Assembly: GCA_900319905.1 (NCBI GenBank)
Contig: ONQB01000014.1
Coordinates: 1 to 64,000, forward strand
Length of the DNA stretch: 64,000 nt
From: an uncultured Prevotella sp.
GTDB lineage: Bacteria > Bacteroidota > Bacteroidia > Bacteroidales > Bacteroidaceae
Direction: 5' to 3'
Below the pieces are notes generated by a model that searched no databases, was not told the DNA's origin, and saw only the letters and a list, made by a program, of their open reading frames with translations. The position numbers and the translations under genes were made by a program. This document shows positions 42,333-51,220 of the stretch, one piece after another. Within the stretch, counting starts at the first letter, position 1. The number at the start of each line of letters is the position of its first letter.

Positions 42333-44681
42333 ATGAAACGATTGATCTTTTTATCCTTACTTTCTACATTGTTAATCACCGTCCAAGCGCAGCACACGTA
42401 TCTCTTACAAGAGCCAGCTGCAGCTCCGGTGTCCGTCAAGCCGCTACCTCTTCCGGCATTCAGTCCACAAGGAGAGAAGATAACAGCCAACAGTCTTTAT
42501 CTCATGCGCAACGGAGTCCCGTTCATTCCCGTCATGGGAGAATTCCACTACTGCCGCTACCCTCATACGCAATGGAAGGAACAGTTGCTGAAAATGAAAG
42601 CGGGTGGAATCACAGTAGTTTCCACTTATGTGTTTTGGAATATGCATGAGCCTACGGAGGGGCACTTTGTTTGGTCTGGTGACTATGATCTCAGGCGCTT
42701 CGTAGAAATGTGTCAGGAGCTTGGTCTGCATGTCATCGTACGCATAGGGCCTTTCGCCCATGGTGAGATTCGCAATGGCGGACTACCCGACTGGCTATAT
42801 ACGAAGCCTGTAGACGTGCGTAGCAATGACCCGCTTTATCTCGACTATGCCCGTAAGTTCTTCACAGAGATTGCCAAGCAGTTGTCGGGACTGTACATCA
42901 AGGACGGCGGTCCCATCGTTGGCATCCAAATAGAAAACGAACACCAGCATGCGGCTGCCAGTTGGGCACTGTCCTATATGGGCAAGTCGGAATATACATC
43001 GGCCAGCTACGACATGGCACTCGCCCATCTGCAAATCACTAAGGACGAGCGGAAAAACAAAATGGCCAGACTCGGCGACGAGCACATGCTTACCTTGCTG
43101 AAGATAGCTCAACAAGTGGGGATATGCGTACCTATCTATACAGCAACCGGTTGGGGCAACGCAGCCACATTGGGCGATCATGGACTGCCGGTGATGGCTG
43201 CTTATCCTTATGCTACATGGACCGACATTACCAAGACGAGTCCCTTCTGTCTGTTTACTGATTTAAGGAAGACGCCCGACTATTCTCCAGTGCGCTTCAA
43301 TCCTCAGAACTTCCCCTCTATATATGCTGAGATGGGATGTGGCATACAGATGGGATACGACCGTCGTCCCATTGTCTATCCGCAAGGTGTGGCGACGGTG
43401 CTGTTGAGGTCGCTTGGCAGTGGCAGTAATGGCATCGGATATTATATGTATCAAGGTGGCGCTACCCCCAAGATGCATGGCGGCACTGGCTATTATTCCG
43501 AAGGCGAAGGATTCCTGCCACGTATCTCGTATGATTTTCAGGCACCTCTTGCGGAAAACGGACAAGAGCGTGAGAGCTATCGCCGGTTGCGTGTCCTTCA
43601 TCATTTCATCAATGCGTTTGGCCCTACACTTGCTCCCATGCAGACCGTGCTGCCTAAGGATAACGACCTGATCACCGCCGACGATCACGACCGACTGCGC
43701 TATGCGGCCCGCATGAAGGACGGAAATGGATTTCTCTTTCTCATCAACTATCAAGACCATGACACGCTGCGCCACGACATCAAAGGCATCCGCTTCCAAC
43801 TGAAACTACGTCAGGAGAATCTTCAGATTCCTTACAGTGGCAGCCTCACGCTACCCAAGAACACCAACATCATTATGCCCTTTAACCTGCAAATGGGCAA
43901 AGTGCTGATGAAATACGCAACGGCACAATTGCTCACCATGATCAAAGACCGAAACGGAGACCACTATTTCTTCTTCGTACCTGATGGTATGAAGGCTGAG
44001 TATTTCTTCGACGCGGCTACCGTAAAAGGCGGTTTCCGCTTCAACCCCGTCGCCGGGCTGAAAAGTACGTTCACCGTGCTGGGCAAGGATGGCAAGCGAG
44101 TGAGTGTGACGACGCTCACGGAACAACAGGCCCTTGATGCAGCTATGGTCGATGGACATCTGCTGATCACCAGTGCTACAGTCCTGCCCGGTCAGACTGG
44201 CGGTGCTACACTGCTCAGTGTCGGCAAGCCCTTCTTCGACTATGTTCTTTATCCTTCTTCAAAGGGCTTGCGCCAGCAGACGATAAAGGTGGAAGAAGTA
44301 AAGCCGAAGTTCGAGCTGAAGACATATGGAGGTCCGCAACTGATGGCACTTCACCTGTGCAACACCACGATGCAACCTCAAGTACATGAGTACTTTCTCA
44401 ATATAGACTATACCGCTGATGTAGCGATGGCTTTTTTGAACAATGGACTTATTGACGATGACTTCTGGCATGCCACCACATGGACGATTGGCCTCCGTCG
44501 CTTCATGCCTCTGTTAAAGACTGAAGACATGATCTTTCGTCTGCGCCCACTTCAACAGGGGCATCCCTGCTTAAAGAGTCTCCCCCGCCATCTGTGGCCT
44601 ACCTTTGGAGCCTCCGGTAAGATCTGTGAAGTTAAGCACCTTGATGTCGTTCCAGAATATCAAGTGCATATCGCCTGGTAA
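42333..44681 (+). CDS. Secreted GH35 beta-galactosidase
   Basis: 782 residues with a signal peptide (MKRLIFLSLLSTLLITVQAQ). The GH35 TIM barrel occupies roughly residues 50-400: GEFHYCRYPHTQWKEQLLKM, YVFWNMHEPTEGHF, the acid/base Glu in GIQIENEHQH and the nucleophile Glu in SIYAEMGCGIQ. Beta-sandwich domains follow. It would release terminal beta-galactose from the oligosaccharides made by the GH53 enzyme. It is divergent from the regulator gene and carries the direct-repeat operator. Confidence 0.93.
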   Translation: MKRLIFLSLLSTLLITVQAQHTYLLQEPAAAPVSVKPLPLPAFSPQGEKITANSLYLMRNGVPFIPVMGEFHYCRYPHTQWKEQLLKMKAGGITVVSTYVFWNMHEPTEGHFVWSGDYDLRRFVEMCQELGLHVIVRIGPFAHGEIRNGGLPDWLYTKPVDVRSNDPLYLDYARKFFTEIAKQLSGLYIKDGGPIVGIQIENEHQHAAASWALSYMGKSEYTSASYDMALAHLQITKDERKNKMARLGDEHMLTLLKIAQQVGICVPIYTATGWGNAATLGDHGLPVMAAYPYATWTDITKTSPFCLFTDLRKTPDYSPVRFNPQNFPSIYAEMGCGIQMGYDRRPIVYPQGVATVLLRSLGSGSNGIGYYMYQGGATPKMHGGTGYYSEGEGFLPRISYDFQAPLAENGQERESYRRLRVLHHFINAFGPTLAPMQTVLPKDNDLITADDHDRLRYAARMKDGNGFLFLINYQDHDTLRHDIKGIRFQLKLRQENLQIPYSGSLTLPKNTNIIMPFNLQMGKVLMKYATAQLLTMIKDRNGDHYFFFVPDGMKAEYFFDAATVKGGFRFNPVAGLKSTFTVLGKDGKRVSVTTLTEQQALDAAMVDGHLLITSATVLPGQTGGATLLSVGKPFFDYVLYPSSKGLRQQTIKVEEVKPKFELKTYGGPQLMALHLCNTTMQPQVHEYFLNIDYTADVAMAFLNNGLIDDDFWHATTWTIGLRRFMPLLKTEDMIFRLRPLQQGHPCLKSLPRHLWPTFGASGKICEVKHLDVVPEYQVHIAW

Positions 44682-44682
44682 A

Positions 44683-44832
44683 GAGGGTGTATCAAAATTG
44701 GTGAAGTCCGGGAGTCTGGAAGTTCAGAAGTTTTGTCATATGCATAAGTGCCTGATAATAAGGCGTCATTAATGTAATGACAAGATTCTGTACTTCCGGA
44801 CTTCTGTACTTCTCTAATTCTGATACGCTCTC
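44683..44832. repeat. 150-bp palindromic element, copy 1
   Basis: Arms of about 50 nt (44689-44738 and 44778-44826) are inverted copies: GTATCAAAATTGGTGAAGTC at the left, and its imperfect complement ending GATAC at the right. Outer bases GAGGGT and GCTCTC extend the pairing. The interior core ATGCATAAGTG (44740-44750) followed by CCTGATAATAAGG recurs in inverted orientation in copy 2 at 58551-58700. Both copies are 150 bp. No open frame. The rest of the gap to 44922 is empty. Confidence 0.85.
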
Positions 44833-44922
44833 TTATTCAATCTATGCGACATGTCATAGGGAATCGAGTGTGTCTAATTTGGGATTAGAAAGTTTGTAGC
44901 TTTCAAAAAACGGCGCTAAATA

Positions 44923-44955
44923 TTTGCTAATATCAAGAACAATACATATATTTGC
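44923..44955 (+). promoter_or_regulatory. Consensus promoter of the truncated nuclease-related gene
   Basis: TTTG (44923-44926) and TATATTTGC (44947-44955) separated by exactly 20 nt, followed 27 nt later by ATG 44983. Confidence 0.75.
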
Positions 44956-44982
44956 AAAAGCAACGCCTAATTTTGAGTAAAA

Positions 44983-45234
44983 ATGACCAACAACAGCATA
45001 CGGGAATTATATGAAGACAGTTTGAAGGTATATCGTGATCTAAAGAATGTCATTGACACCGCAGAACTGAAAGGACAGAAGAAGGGATTCGAGCAAGGGC
45101 GTAAGCAAGGCATTGAGCAAGGTTCTGTTGAAGAGAGAAAGAAGATAGCAAAAACAATGAAAGCTCTGAACATGCCGTTGGAGGATATTTCCAAAGCGAC
45201 AGGCATGACCATAGATGAGATTGTGAACTTATAA
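44983..45234 (+). CDS. Short C-terminal relative of the PDDEXK transposase-like family
   Basis: 83 residues. IRELYEDSLKVYRDLKNVID resembles the segment before the charged tail in the full-length gene at 1350-2225 (YEQSIHAYRDIANGM), followed by KGQKKGFEQGRKQGIEQG and a helical end KIAKTMKALNMPLEDISKAT, similar to the full-length C-terminus. The nuclease core is absent. It has its own ATG and a fully consensus promoter, so it may be an expressed small protein rather than a dead fragment. Also possible: a deletion remnant with a fortuitous promoter. Confidence 0.7.
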   Translation: MTNNSIRELYEDSLKVYRDLKNVIDTAELKGQKKGFEQGRKQGIEQGSVEERKKIAKTMKALNMPLEDISKATGMTIDEIVNL

Positions 45235-45442
45235 GATGACAAATTCTTTTGTATTGGATTATCATAAAAGGAGCCTTCTGATACTTCCTTGATATTTTTT
45301 CAAAAGATTTGATTTACTCAATCGTTATCAGCATCTAACTCAACGAACGCGACTAACGTACTCGGGATATGGGAGGCTTCCATAAGCAATGAAGACGGAC
45401 ATATTGCACGGCAGTACTGTTCCAAACTTGCATAATAGGAAA

Positions 45443-45485
45443 GGGGACAAACAACTCTTCGCTTAGCCAAGAGCTGCCTGTCCCC
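45443..45485 (-). terminator. Terminator-like hairpin after cysK
   Basis: GGGGACA (45443-45449) pairs with TGTCCCC (45479-45485), with a second inner pairing CTCTT/AAGAG. On the minus strand it is followed by TTTCCTATT. The rest of 45235-45522 contains no gene. Confidence 0.55.
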
Positions 45486-45522
45486 ATGTGTTATGATGAT
45501 TGACAACGAGTCGATCTACTGC

Positions 45523-46470
45523 TTAGAGGGGATATTCCTCGAAAGCGTAGAGCACGGTAGAGAGATAGCGCTCACCCGTATCGGGCAACAGGGCCACAAT
45601 GTTCTTGTTCTCATTGCCGGGGCGCTTGGCAATCTCCGTAGCGGCAAAGGCAGCAGCACCCGAAGAGATGCCCACCAGCACACCATCCTGCTGTGCAATC
45701 TGACGACCTGCACGAATAGCATCGTCGTTGCTCACGGCAAACACCTCGTCAATGACGTCGGCATTGTAGGTCTTGGGCACGAAACCGGCACCAATACCCT
45801 GAATCTTGTGCGGTCCGGGCTTGCCACCTTCCAACACAGGTGACGACTCTGGTTCAACAGCGACGATCTGCACGTTCGGGTTGAGTTCCTTCAGACGCTT
45901 GCCAATGCCCGACACGGTACCGCCGGTACCTACACCGGCCACGAAAATGTCGACCTTTCCGTCGGTGTCGTCCCAAATCTCCTTACCAGTGGTCTCGTAA
46001 TGCTTCTGCGGATTGGCGGGGTTCTCAAACTGTTCGAGAATGACGCTGCCGGGAATGGTGGAGCGCAGACGCTCGGCCTCGGCAATAGCGCCCTTCATAC
46101 CAGCTGCACCGGAAGTGAGCACTACCTTTGCACCATAAGCCTTCACCAGGTTGCGGCGTTCTACGCTCATCGTCTCAGGCATGGTGAGAATGAGCTTATA
46201 ACCTTTCACGGCTGAGACCAGTGCCAGACCGACACCCGTGTTGCCGCTTGTCGGCTCAATGATGGTAGCGCCCGGCTTCAAGGTTCCGTTTTTCTCGGCT
46301 GCCTCGATCATGGCCAGGGCAATACGGTCTTTCACACTGCCGCCAGGATTGAAGAACTCCACCTTGGCAATGACGGGCTTCTTCAGTCCGCGAAGCGCCG
46401 AAAACTTATTCAACTCAACTAATGGCGTTCCGCCAATCAAATCAGTTATTTGTTTGAAAATCTTACTCAT
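45523..46470 (-). CDS. cysK: Cysteine synthase A (O-acetylserine sulfhydrylase)
   Basis: 315 residues, PLP enzyme making cysteine from O-acetylserine and sulfide. The start IFKQITDLIGGTPLVELN, the PLP-lysine segment FFNPGGSVKDRIA, PTSGNTGVGLA and GVGTGGTVSGIG are all present at normal positions. It lies 145 nt downstream of the homocysteine-forming sulfhydrylase on the same strand; a TAACTTTT near 46500 is only a weak promoter candidate, so co-transcription is possible. Confidence 0.97.
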   Translation of the reverse strand: MSKIFKQITDLIGGTPLVELNKFSALRGLKKPVIAKVEFFNPGGSVKDRIALAMIEAAEKNGTLKPGATIIEPTSGNTGVGLALVSAVKGYKLILTMPETMSVERRNLVKAYGAKVVLTSGAAGMKGAIAEAERLRSTIPGSVILEQFENPANPQKHYETTGKEIWDDTDGKVDIFVAGVGTGGTVSGIGKRLKELNPNVQIVAVEPESSPVLEGGKPGPHKIQGIGAGFVPKTYNADVIDEVFAVSNDDAIRAGRQIAQQDGVLVGISSGAAAFAATEIAKRPGNENKNIVALLPDTGERYLSTVLYAFEEYPL

Positions 46471-46615
46471 AACGTTGATATCTAAGAAATTTGTGAATTA
46501 AAAGTTATCCAGTTGATAGCTTGTGAGCCGTTGGCCACCGTAGGCAACGACAGCCTTGCTAGAAGCATACGACCCACAAACTAAGAACTGTCAACTCTCT
46601 TACAATAACAATTAT

Positions 46616-47911
46616 TTACTTTTCTTCCTTCACAGCCTCAAAAGCCTGATCGAGATCAGCAATGAGGTCCTCATAATGCTCGGTACCGATGCTCAGGCGA
46701 ATGGTTCCGTCGAAGATGCCCTGCTCAGAAGCCTCTTTCTCGCTCAGTTCTGAGTGTGTGGTGCTCTTCGGGTGGACGACCAATGACTTCACGTCGGCCA
46801 CATTGGCCAGGTCGGAGAAGATCTTCAGATGGTCGATGAAGTCCCACGCCTTCTGCTGACTGCCGTCAATCTCAAAGGTGAAGATGCTGCCGCCGCCATT
46901 GGGGAAGTAACGCTCGTAGAGGTCATGGTTGGGATGATCAGGCAGTGAGGGATGGTTGATCTTCTTCACCTGCGGCTGTGTCTTGAGGTAGTCGATGACC
47001 TTCTGTGTGTTGAAGACGTGACGCTCGACACGCAGCGAGAGGGTCTCCAGACCTTGCAGCAACACCCATGCATTGAACGGAGAGATACAGGCGCCTTCAT
47101 CGCGGAGCAGCAGGGCACGCACGCGGGTCACAAACGGAGCGGGCAGCTTGCCGAAAACCAGTCCGTGGTAGGAGGCATCGGGCTTGGTGAAACCAGGGAA
47201 CTTGTCGTTCTGGAAGTAGTCAAACTTACCGCCGTCAACAATCACACCGCCTAAGGAAGAACCGTGGCCGCCAATGAACTTAGTAGCGGAGTGCACCACG
47301 ATGTCGGCTCCATGCTCAATAGGACGGATGAGGTAAGGTGTGCCGAAGGTATTGTCGATCACCAAGGGAATGCCATACTTGTGGGCAATGGCTGCCGAAC
47401 GCTCAATGTCGGAGATGTTAGAGTTGGGGTTGCCGAGGGTCTCGATATACACCAGTTTGGTATTGGGCTTAATGGCTTTCTCCATTGCATCATAATCATC
47501 CGGATTGACGAAGGTGGTGTCGATGCCATACTTGCTCAGCGTGTGCTTCAGCAGATTGTAGGTTCCGCCGTAGATAGTATCCGTAGCTACCACATGGTCG
47601 CCGGCGTAAGCCAGGTTGGTGATAGCGTAGGTCACGGCTGCTGCTCCCGATGCCACGGCCAGACCGCCAACGCCACCTTCCAAAGCAGCCACGCGGTCCT
47701 CAAACACGCCCTGCGTGGTGTTGGTCAGACGACCATAGATGTTGCCTGCGTCCTTCAGATGAAAACGGTCGCTGGCGTGCTGCGCATTATGGAACACGTA
47801 TGAGGTGGTCTGATAAATAGGTACGGCACGCGCGTCGGTTGCGGGGTCGGCCTGTTCCTGGCCTACATGCAGTTGCAAAGTCTCGAAATGAAGTTTTTTC
47901 TCGTTGCTCAT
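46616..47911 (-). CDS. metY: O-acetylhomoserine sulfhydrylase (Cys/Met metabolism PLP enzyme)
   Basis: 431 residues, the length of O-acetylhomoserine aminocarboxypropyltransferases. It starts [20 protein letters not shown], has the cofactor segment [15 protein letters not shown] with the PLP lysine, and DNTFGTPYL. It forms homocysteine from O-acetylhomoserine and sulfide. MetB/MetC-like enzymes are shorter, which favours MetY. Its promoter (47996-48004) and upstream ATACCAC repeats suggest regulation by sulfur supply, which is inferred. Confidence 0.93.
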   Translation of the reverse strand: MSNEKKLHFETLQLHVGQEQADPATDARAVPIYQTTSYVFHNAQHASDRFHLKDAGNIYGRLTNTTQGVFEDRVAALEGGVGGLAVASGAAAVTYAITNLAYAGDHVVATDTIYGGTYNLLKHTLSKYGIDTTFVNPDDYDAMEKAIKPNTKLVYIETLGNPNSNISDIERSAAIAHKYGIPLVIDNTFGTPYLIRPIEHGADIVVHSATKFIGGHGSSLGGVIVDGGKFDYFQNDKFPGFTKPDASYHGLVFGKLPAPFVTRVRALLLRDEGACISPFNAWVLLQGLETLSLRVERHVFNTQKVIDYLKTQPQVKKINHPSLPDHPNHDLYERYFPNGGGSIFTFEIDGSQQKAWDFIDHLKIFSDLANVADVKSLVVHPKSTTHSELSEKEASEQGIFDGTIRLSIGTEHYEDLIADLDQAFEAVKEEK

Positions 47912-47995
47912 AATTGCTATTGATTTTGTGGCTTCCCGTAGAACCTGACGGCAGAGCGGTCGGCGTGTTAATGTATTCCTTTTTATTTTACGATT

Positions 47996-48027
47996 GCAAA
48001 GTTAGCACTATTCTCCGTATACCACAA
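47996..48027 (-). promoter_or_regulatory. Promoter of the O-acetylhomoserine sulfhydrylase
   Basis: Minus-strand TAACTTTGC (47996-48004) with TTGT 19 nt upstream. The leader to the start codon is about 80 nt. Confidence 0.65.
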
Positions 48028-48067
48028 TCACATAGTATAGTCATTTCGCATACCACGAATTTGGTAT
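48019..48067. promoter_or_regulatory. Possible operator upstream of the sulfhydrylase gene
   Basis: ATACCAC occurs at 48019-48025 and 48050-48056, 31 bp apart. The second copy is part of the inverted repeat ATACCA-N6-TGGTAT (48050-48067). The first overlaps the -33 region. The remainder of the gap 47912-48306 contains the two divergent promoters. Confidence 0.45.
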
Positions 48068-48243
48068 ATTGATTTTTCCTACCCTCAGCCAAGCAACATC
48101 TCATCATCATGCAAGAAAAAAATGCCTCTTATTAATGTTAACGCAAGTGAATAAATAGACTGACAACCCATCTTGTTAGTTAAACTATATATATTTTAAT
48201 CAGATTTTATCGAAATTATTTTGCAGTTAAATCTAAATACTAT

Positions 48244-48275
48244 TAAATTTGCAGTGTATTACTTAAGTAGTACAC
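48244..48275 (+). promoter_or_regulatory. Promoter and palindromic operator of the ABC-GntR operon
   Basis: The -7 element TAAATTTGC (48244-48252) is followed at once by a 22-bp palindrome (48254-48275) matching its own complement at 20 of 22 positions. Its outer half-sites read AGTGTA-N12-TACACC. This resembles the YtrA operator of Bacillus subtilis as I recall it (AGTGTA and TACACT half-sites). A repressor bound here would cover the transcription start. The GntR gene of the same operon is the natural candidate. Confidence 0.65.
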
Positions 48276-48306
48276 CGATTCACGACAACCATCAACAATT
48301 AGACAT

Positions 48307-49131
48307 ATGATAGACGTAAACAACATTAGCTTTCACTATCAGGGCAGTCGCCACGAAGTGTTCAGCGACTTCAGCCTGAGTCTCGCGCCCGGCCGCATTT
48401 ACGGACTGCTCGGCAAGAACGGCACTGGCAAATCCACACTGCTTTATCTCATCAGCGGACTGCTGCGCCCTGAAAGCGGGACCGTTTCCATAGATGGGAA
48501 AGAAAGCCTACTGCGTCAGCCCGAGATGCTGCAAGAGATATTCATCGTCCCCGAAGAATACGCCATGCCCGACATGAGCTTCAAGGCCTTCGCCGACATG
48601 ATGCGCACTTTCTATCCTCATTTCAGCGACGAGCTCTTGGACAAGTGCTTAGCTGACTTTGAGATGCCTGCCGAGCCTAATCTGAAAGAGTTGTCCATGG
48701 GTCAGAAAAAGAAAGTGTATATGAGCTTTGCCATTGCCACGGGCACGCGTCTGTTGATGATGGACGAGCCCACCAATGGTCTCGACATCCCCTCGAAGGC
48801 CCTTTTCCGCAAGGTCGTGGCCAGCTACATGACCGACGACCGTACGCTCATCATCTCCACCCACCAGGTGCACGACATCGAGAGTCTGCTCGACCATGTG
48901 GTGATTATCGACAACAGCCGCGTGCTGCTCAACAGTTCTATTGCCGACATCTCCCGCCACTACGCCTTCCGCTACATCTCACCGCAGGAAATGGACGACA
49001 CCGTACTCTATGCCGAGCCATCATTGCAAGGCAACGCTGTCATCATGCCAAGAGGCGATGGCGAAGAGACGCAAGTAGACCTGGAACTGCTCTTCAATGC
49101 CACCATCAATGGCAAAATTGTCAATGACTAA
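48307..49131 (+). CDS. ABC transporter ATP-binding protein (YtrB-like)
   Basis: 274 residues. Walker A GLLGKNGTGKSTLL, signature motif ELSMGQKKKVYMSF, Walker B LLMMDEPTNGLD and the switch His in STHQVHDIESLL are intact. The C-terminal 60 residues are an extra domain. It energises the permease encoded next. Such ATPases linked to a GntR regulator respond to envelope stress in other bacteria; the substrate here is unknown. First gene of a five-gene plus-strand operon. Confidence 0.92.
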   Translation: MIDVNNISFHYQGSRHEVFSDFSLSLAPGRIYGLLGKNGTGKSTLLYLISGLLRPESGTVSIDGKESLLRQPEMLQEIFIVPEEYAMPDMSFKAFADMMRTFYPHFSDELLDKCLADFEMPAEPNLKELSMGQKKKVYMSFAIATGTRLLMMDEPTNGLDIPSKALFRKVVASYMTDDRTLIISTHQVHDIESLLDHVVIIDNSRVLLNSSIADISRHYAFRYISPQEMDDTVLYAEPSLQGNAVIMPRGDGEETQVDLELLFNATINGKIVND

Positions 49132-49174
49132 TTGCCTATACACATATACACCTTATTATATAAAGCAACACATT

Positions 49175-49990
49175 ATGAACAAGAATAGATTTCTGCAAGT
49201 ACTGCGCTGGGAGCTACTGCTCAGCAAACGGCAGATTACCACCATGGCTTTGACATTCTTCGGCATGGTCGTCATCCCACAGATACTCACTCTCGTTTTC
49301 AGGTCATCATCGAGCAGCGCCTATACCATGGGAATCCTCTGCGCAATAGCATTGTTCGCCTACATGCTCTGCAGTGGTGCGCTCATCTTCTCCAGTCTCC
49401 GCAGCCGCCAACAGCGCATCAACGACTTCATGCTCCCCGCCTCCAACAAGGAGAAGTTCGTCGCCCGCTACCTCGTGCTCGTCGTCGCCATGCCCTTAGC
49501 TGCCCTCGCAGGCTTCTTTGTCGGCGACGTGCTGCAGTATCTCTTGAGTCTGATGATCAACAGCGACGCTGCGCAATGGGCTACCAGCACTCTCACGGAA
49601 GGACTCAATAACAATGGTGGCATTTTCCATTTTTACACCAACCTCAATGGTGAGCCATCCCCTGTCGAAGGTTTCTTCGTGATTCTCTTAGGCACCATCG
49701 TGCAGCACGCCTGCTTTCTGTTCTTTGGCAGCATCTACCACAAGCATCCGCTCGTGATGGCCATTCTCACATGGATGGGGCTCGGCATTGTATTACTCAT
49801 GATAGGAGCATTCGCTGCACGCATTCTCGCCGAGTTTCTACACAGTGGCTACACGATTACCCTCTACGACGCATGGTGGAAGGCTCTCTACTACATTGTC
49901 AACATCATCATCATAGTCTTCTGCTACCGCTTCGCCTACCACCGCTATACCCGTCTCCAGGTCATCAACAACCAGTGGATCAACAAATAA
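49175..49990 (+). CDS. ABC transporter permease-like membrane protein
   Basis: 271 residues from ATG 49175 (MNKNRFLQVLRWELLLSKRQ); the frame is open upstream but would overlap the ATPase gene. About six membrane helices are visible (for example ILCAIALFAYMLCSGALIF and MAILTWMGLGIVLLMIGAFA). It starts 43 nt after the ATPase stop and is its likely partner. It is an ABC-2-type or DUF-type permease by context; no substrate motif is evident. Confidence 0.85.
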   Translation: MNKNRFLQVLRWELLLSKRQITTMALTFFGMVVIPQILTLVFRSSSSSAYTMGILCAIALFAYMLCSGALIFSSLRSRQQRINDFMLPASNKEKFVARYLVLVVAMPLAALAGFFVGDVLQYLLSLMINSDAAQWATSTLTEGLNNNGGIFHFYTNLNGEPSPVEGFFVILLGTIVQHACFLFFGSIYHKHPLVMAILTWMGLGIVLLMIGAFAARILAEFLHSGYTITLYDAWWKALYYIVNIIIIVFCYRFAYHRYTRLQVINNQWINK

Positions 49991-50028
49991 TTCACGAACA
50001 TTCGTGTTTTTTTTAAAGTCATATAATC

Positions 50029-50808
50029 ATGAAAAAGTTAGCATTTCTATTTATCGCCCTTGTGACAATTCTTTCCATTTCAGCCTGCCGCATAGAAAAG
50101 ACCGATGTCAGTAATGAGCCCGCAAAGTCCTACACGCTCAACCTTCGCGACTTCCAAAGCATCAAGAACTACACAGGTTGCGACATCCACTTCACGCAGT
50201 CCAACACCTACAAGGTGGTGCTGAAAGCCACTCCAAGCTGGTACGCCTCCCATACCATCACCTCCAACAATGGTGAGCTCGTCCTCGTGCAAAAGGAAGA
50301 GCGGAAGAAGAAGGGCATCACCGTCCTCCACATCAACGCATATGACGACGATGCGGAGCTTTGGATCAGTGCGCCTTCACTGGCCGCTGTCTCTATCGCC
50401 GGCAGTGGCGATTTCTATGCCGATAGCAACATCACCGGCAAAGGTCTGGAGATGTCCATCGCCGGCAGCGGCGACTGCAAATTGAAGAACGTGACCCTCA
50501 CCGGAGACTTCTACTATATCATTGCAGGTAGTGGGGATATAGAAACCGGCACCATTCAGGCCCGCAACGCATCGTTCAGCATCAGCGGAAGCGGTGACAT
50601 TGAGAGCAAACTGGCCAAGGTGAAGAAGACAGAGCTCACCATAGCAGGAAGCGGCGACGGCACGCTCGCCTTCGATCATTGCGGTTATGCCAACATCAGC
50701 ATATCGGGTAGCGGCGACGTCAGTCTCTCTGGTACGCTGCAATCACTCGACAAGAGCGTATCCGGAGCCGGTGACATCGACACCGACAGACTAACACTCG
50801 GCAAATAG
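50029..50808 (+). CDS. DUF2807 (GIN domain) lipoprotein
   Basis: 259 residues. The signal sequence ends in ILSISAC, a lipobox. The mature part is a beta-helix-like domain with seven repeated GSGD/GAGD turns spaced about 20-24 residues (IAGSGDFYA, IAGSGDCKL, IAGSGDIET, ISGSGDIES, IAGSGDGTL, ISGSGDVSL, VSGAGDIDT). This is the putative auto-transporter adhesin head fold common in Bacteroidetes. Its role is unknown; it is probably on the outer or inner membrane face and is expressed with the ABC transporter. Confidence 0.9.
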   Translation: MKKLAFLFIALVTILSISACRIEKTDVSNEPAKSYTLNLRDFQSIKNYTGCDIHFTQSNTYKVVLKATPSWYASHTITSNNGELVLVQKEERKKKGITVLHINAYDDDAELWISAPSLAAVSIAGSGDFYADSNITGKGLEMSIAGSGDCKLKNVTLTGDFYYIIAGSGDIETGTIQARNASFSISGSGDIESKLAKVKKTELTIAGSGDGTLAFDHCGYANISISGSGDVSLSGTLQSLDKSVSGAGDIDTDRLTLGK

Positions 50809-50839
50809 CCTCGCATCATAACACAAAACACTCACGTAT

Positions 50840-51205
50840 ATGGCATTCAACAACGACAAAGCCATCTACCTGCAAATAGCCGACCGTCTGAGCGATGAGA
50901 TCCTCGTGGGCACCTACAAGGCCTTCGACCGCATCCCCAGCGTGCGCGAATATGCAGCAAAGCTCGGGGTGAACGCCAACACGGCGGTCAAGGCCTACGA
51001 CCAGCTCGCACAGGAAGGGGTCATATACAACAAGCGTGGCCTCGGCTACTTTGTGGCAGAAGACGCACAGCGACATATCAAGCAAAAGCGTCGACAGATA
51101 TTTCTCAAGACGGTGCTGCCCGAGATGGTCAGACAGATGAAACTGCTCGACCTCACTTGGGAAGACATCAAGCAGGCTACCAGCTCCATCACCTCACATT
51201 CATAA
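50840..51205 (+). CDS. GntR-family regulator, YtrA subgroup
   Basis: 121 residues: an N-terminal winged helix (IYLQIADRLSDEI, RIPSVREYAAKLGVNANTAVKAYDQLAQEGVIY) and a short dimerisation tail of about 45 residues, the mark of the YtrA subgroup, which lacks a ligand-binding effector domain. It is located inside the ABC operon, 31 nt after the DUF2807 gene and 15 nt before the barrel gene. It most likely represses its own operon through the palindrome at 48254-48275. Confidence 0.92.
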   Translation: MAFNNDKAIYLQIADRLSDEILVGTYKAFDRIPSVREYAAKLGVNANTAVKAYDQLAQEGVIYNKRGLGYFVAEDAQRHIKQKRRQIFLKTVLPEMVRQMKLLDLTWEDIKQATSSITSHS

Positions 51206-51220
51206 CAATTGACATTCATC

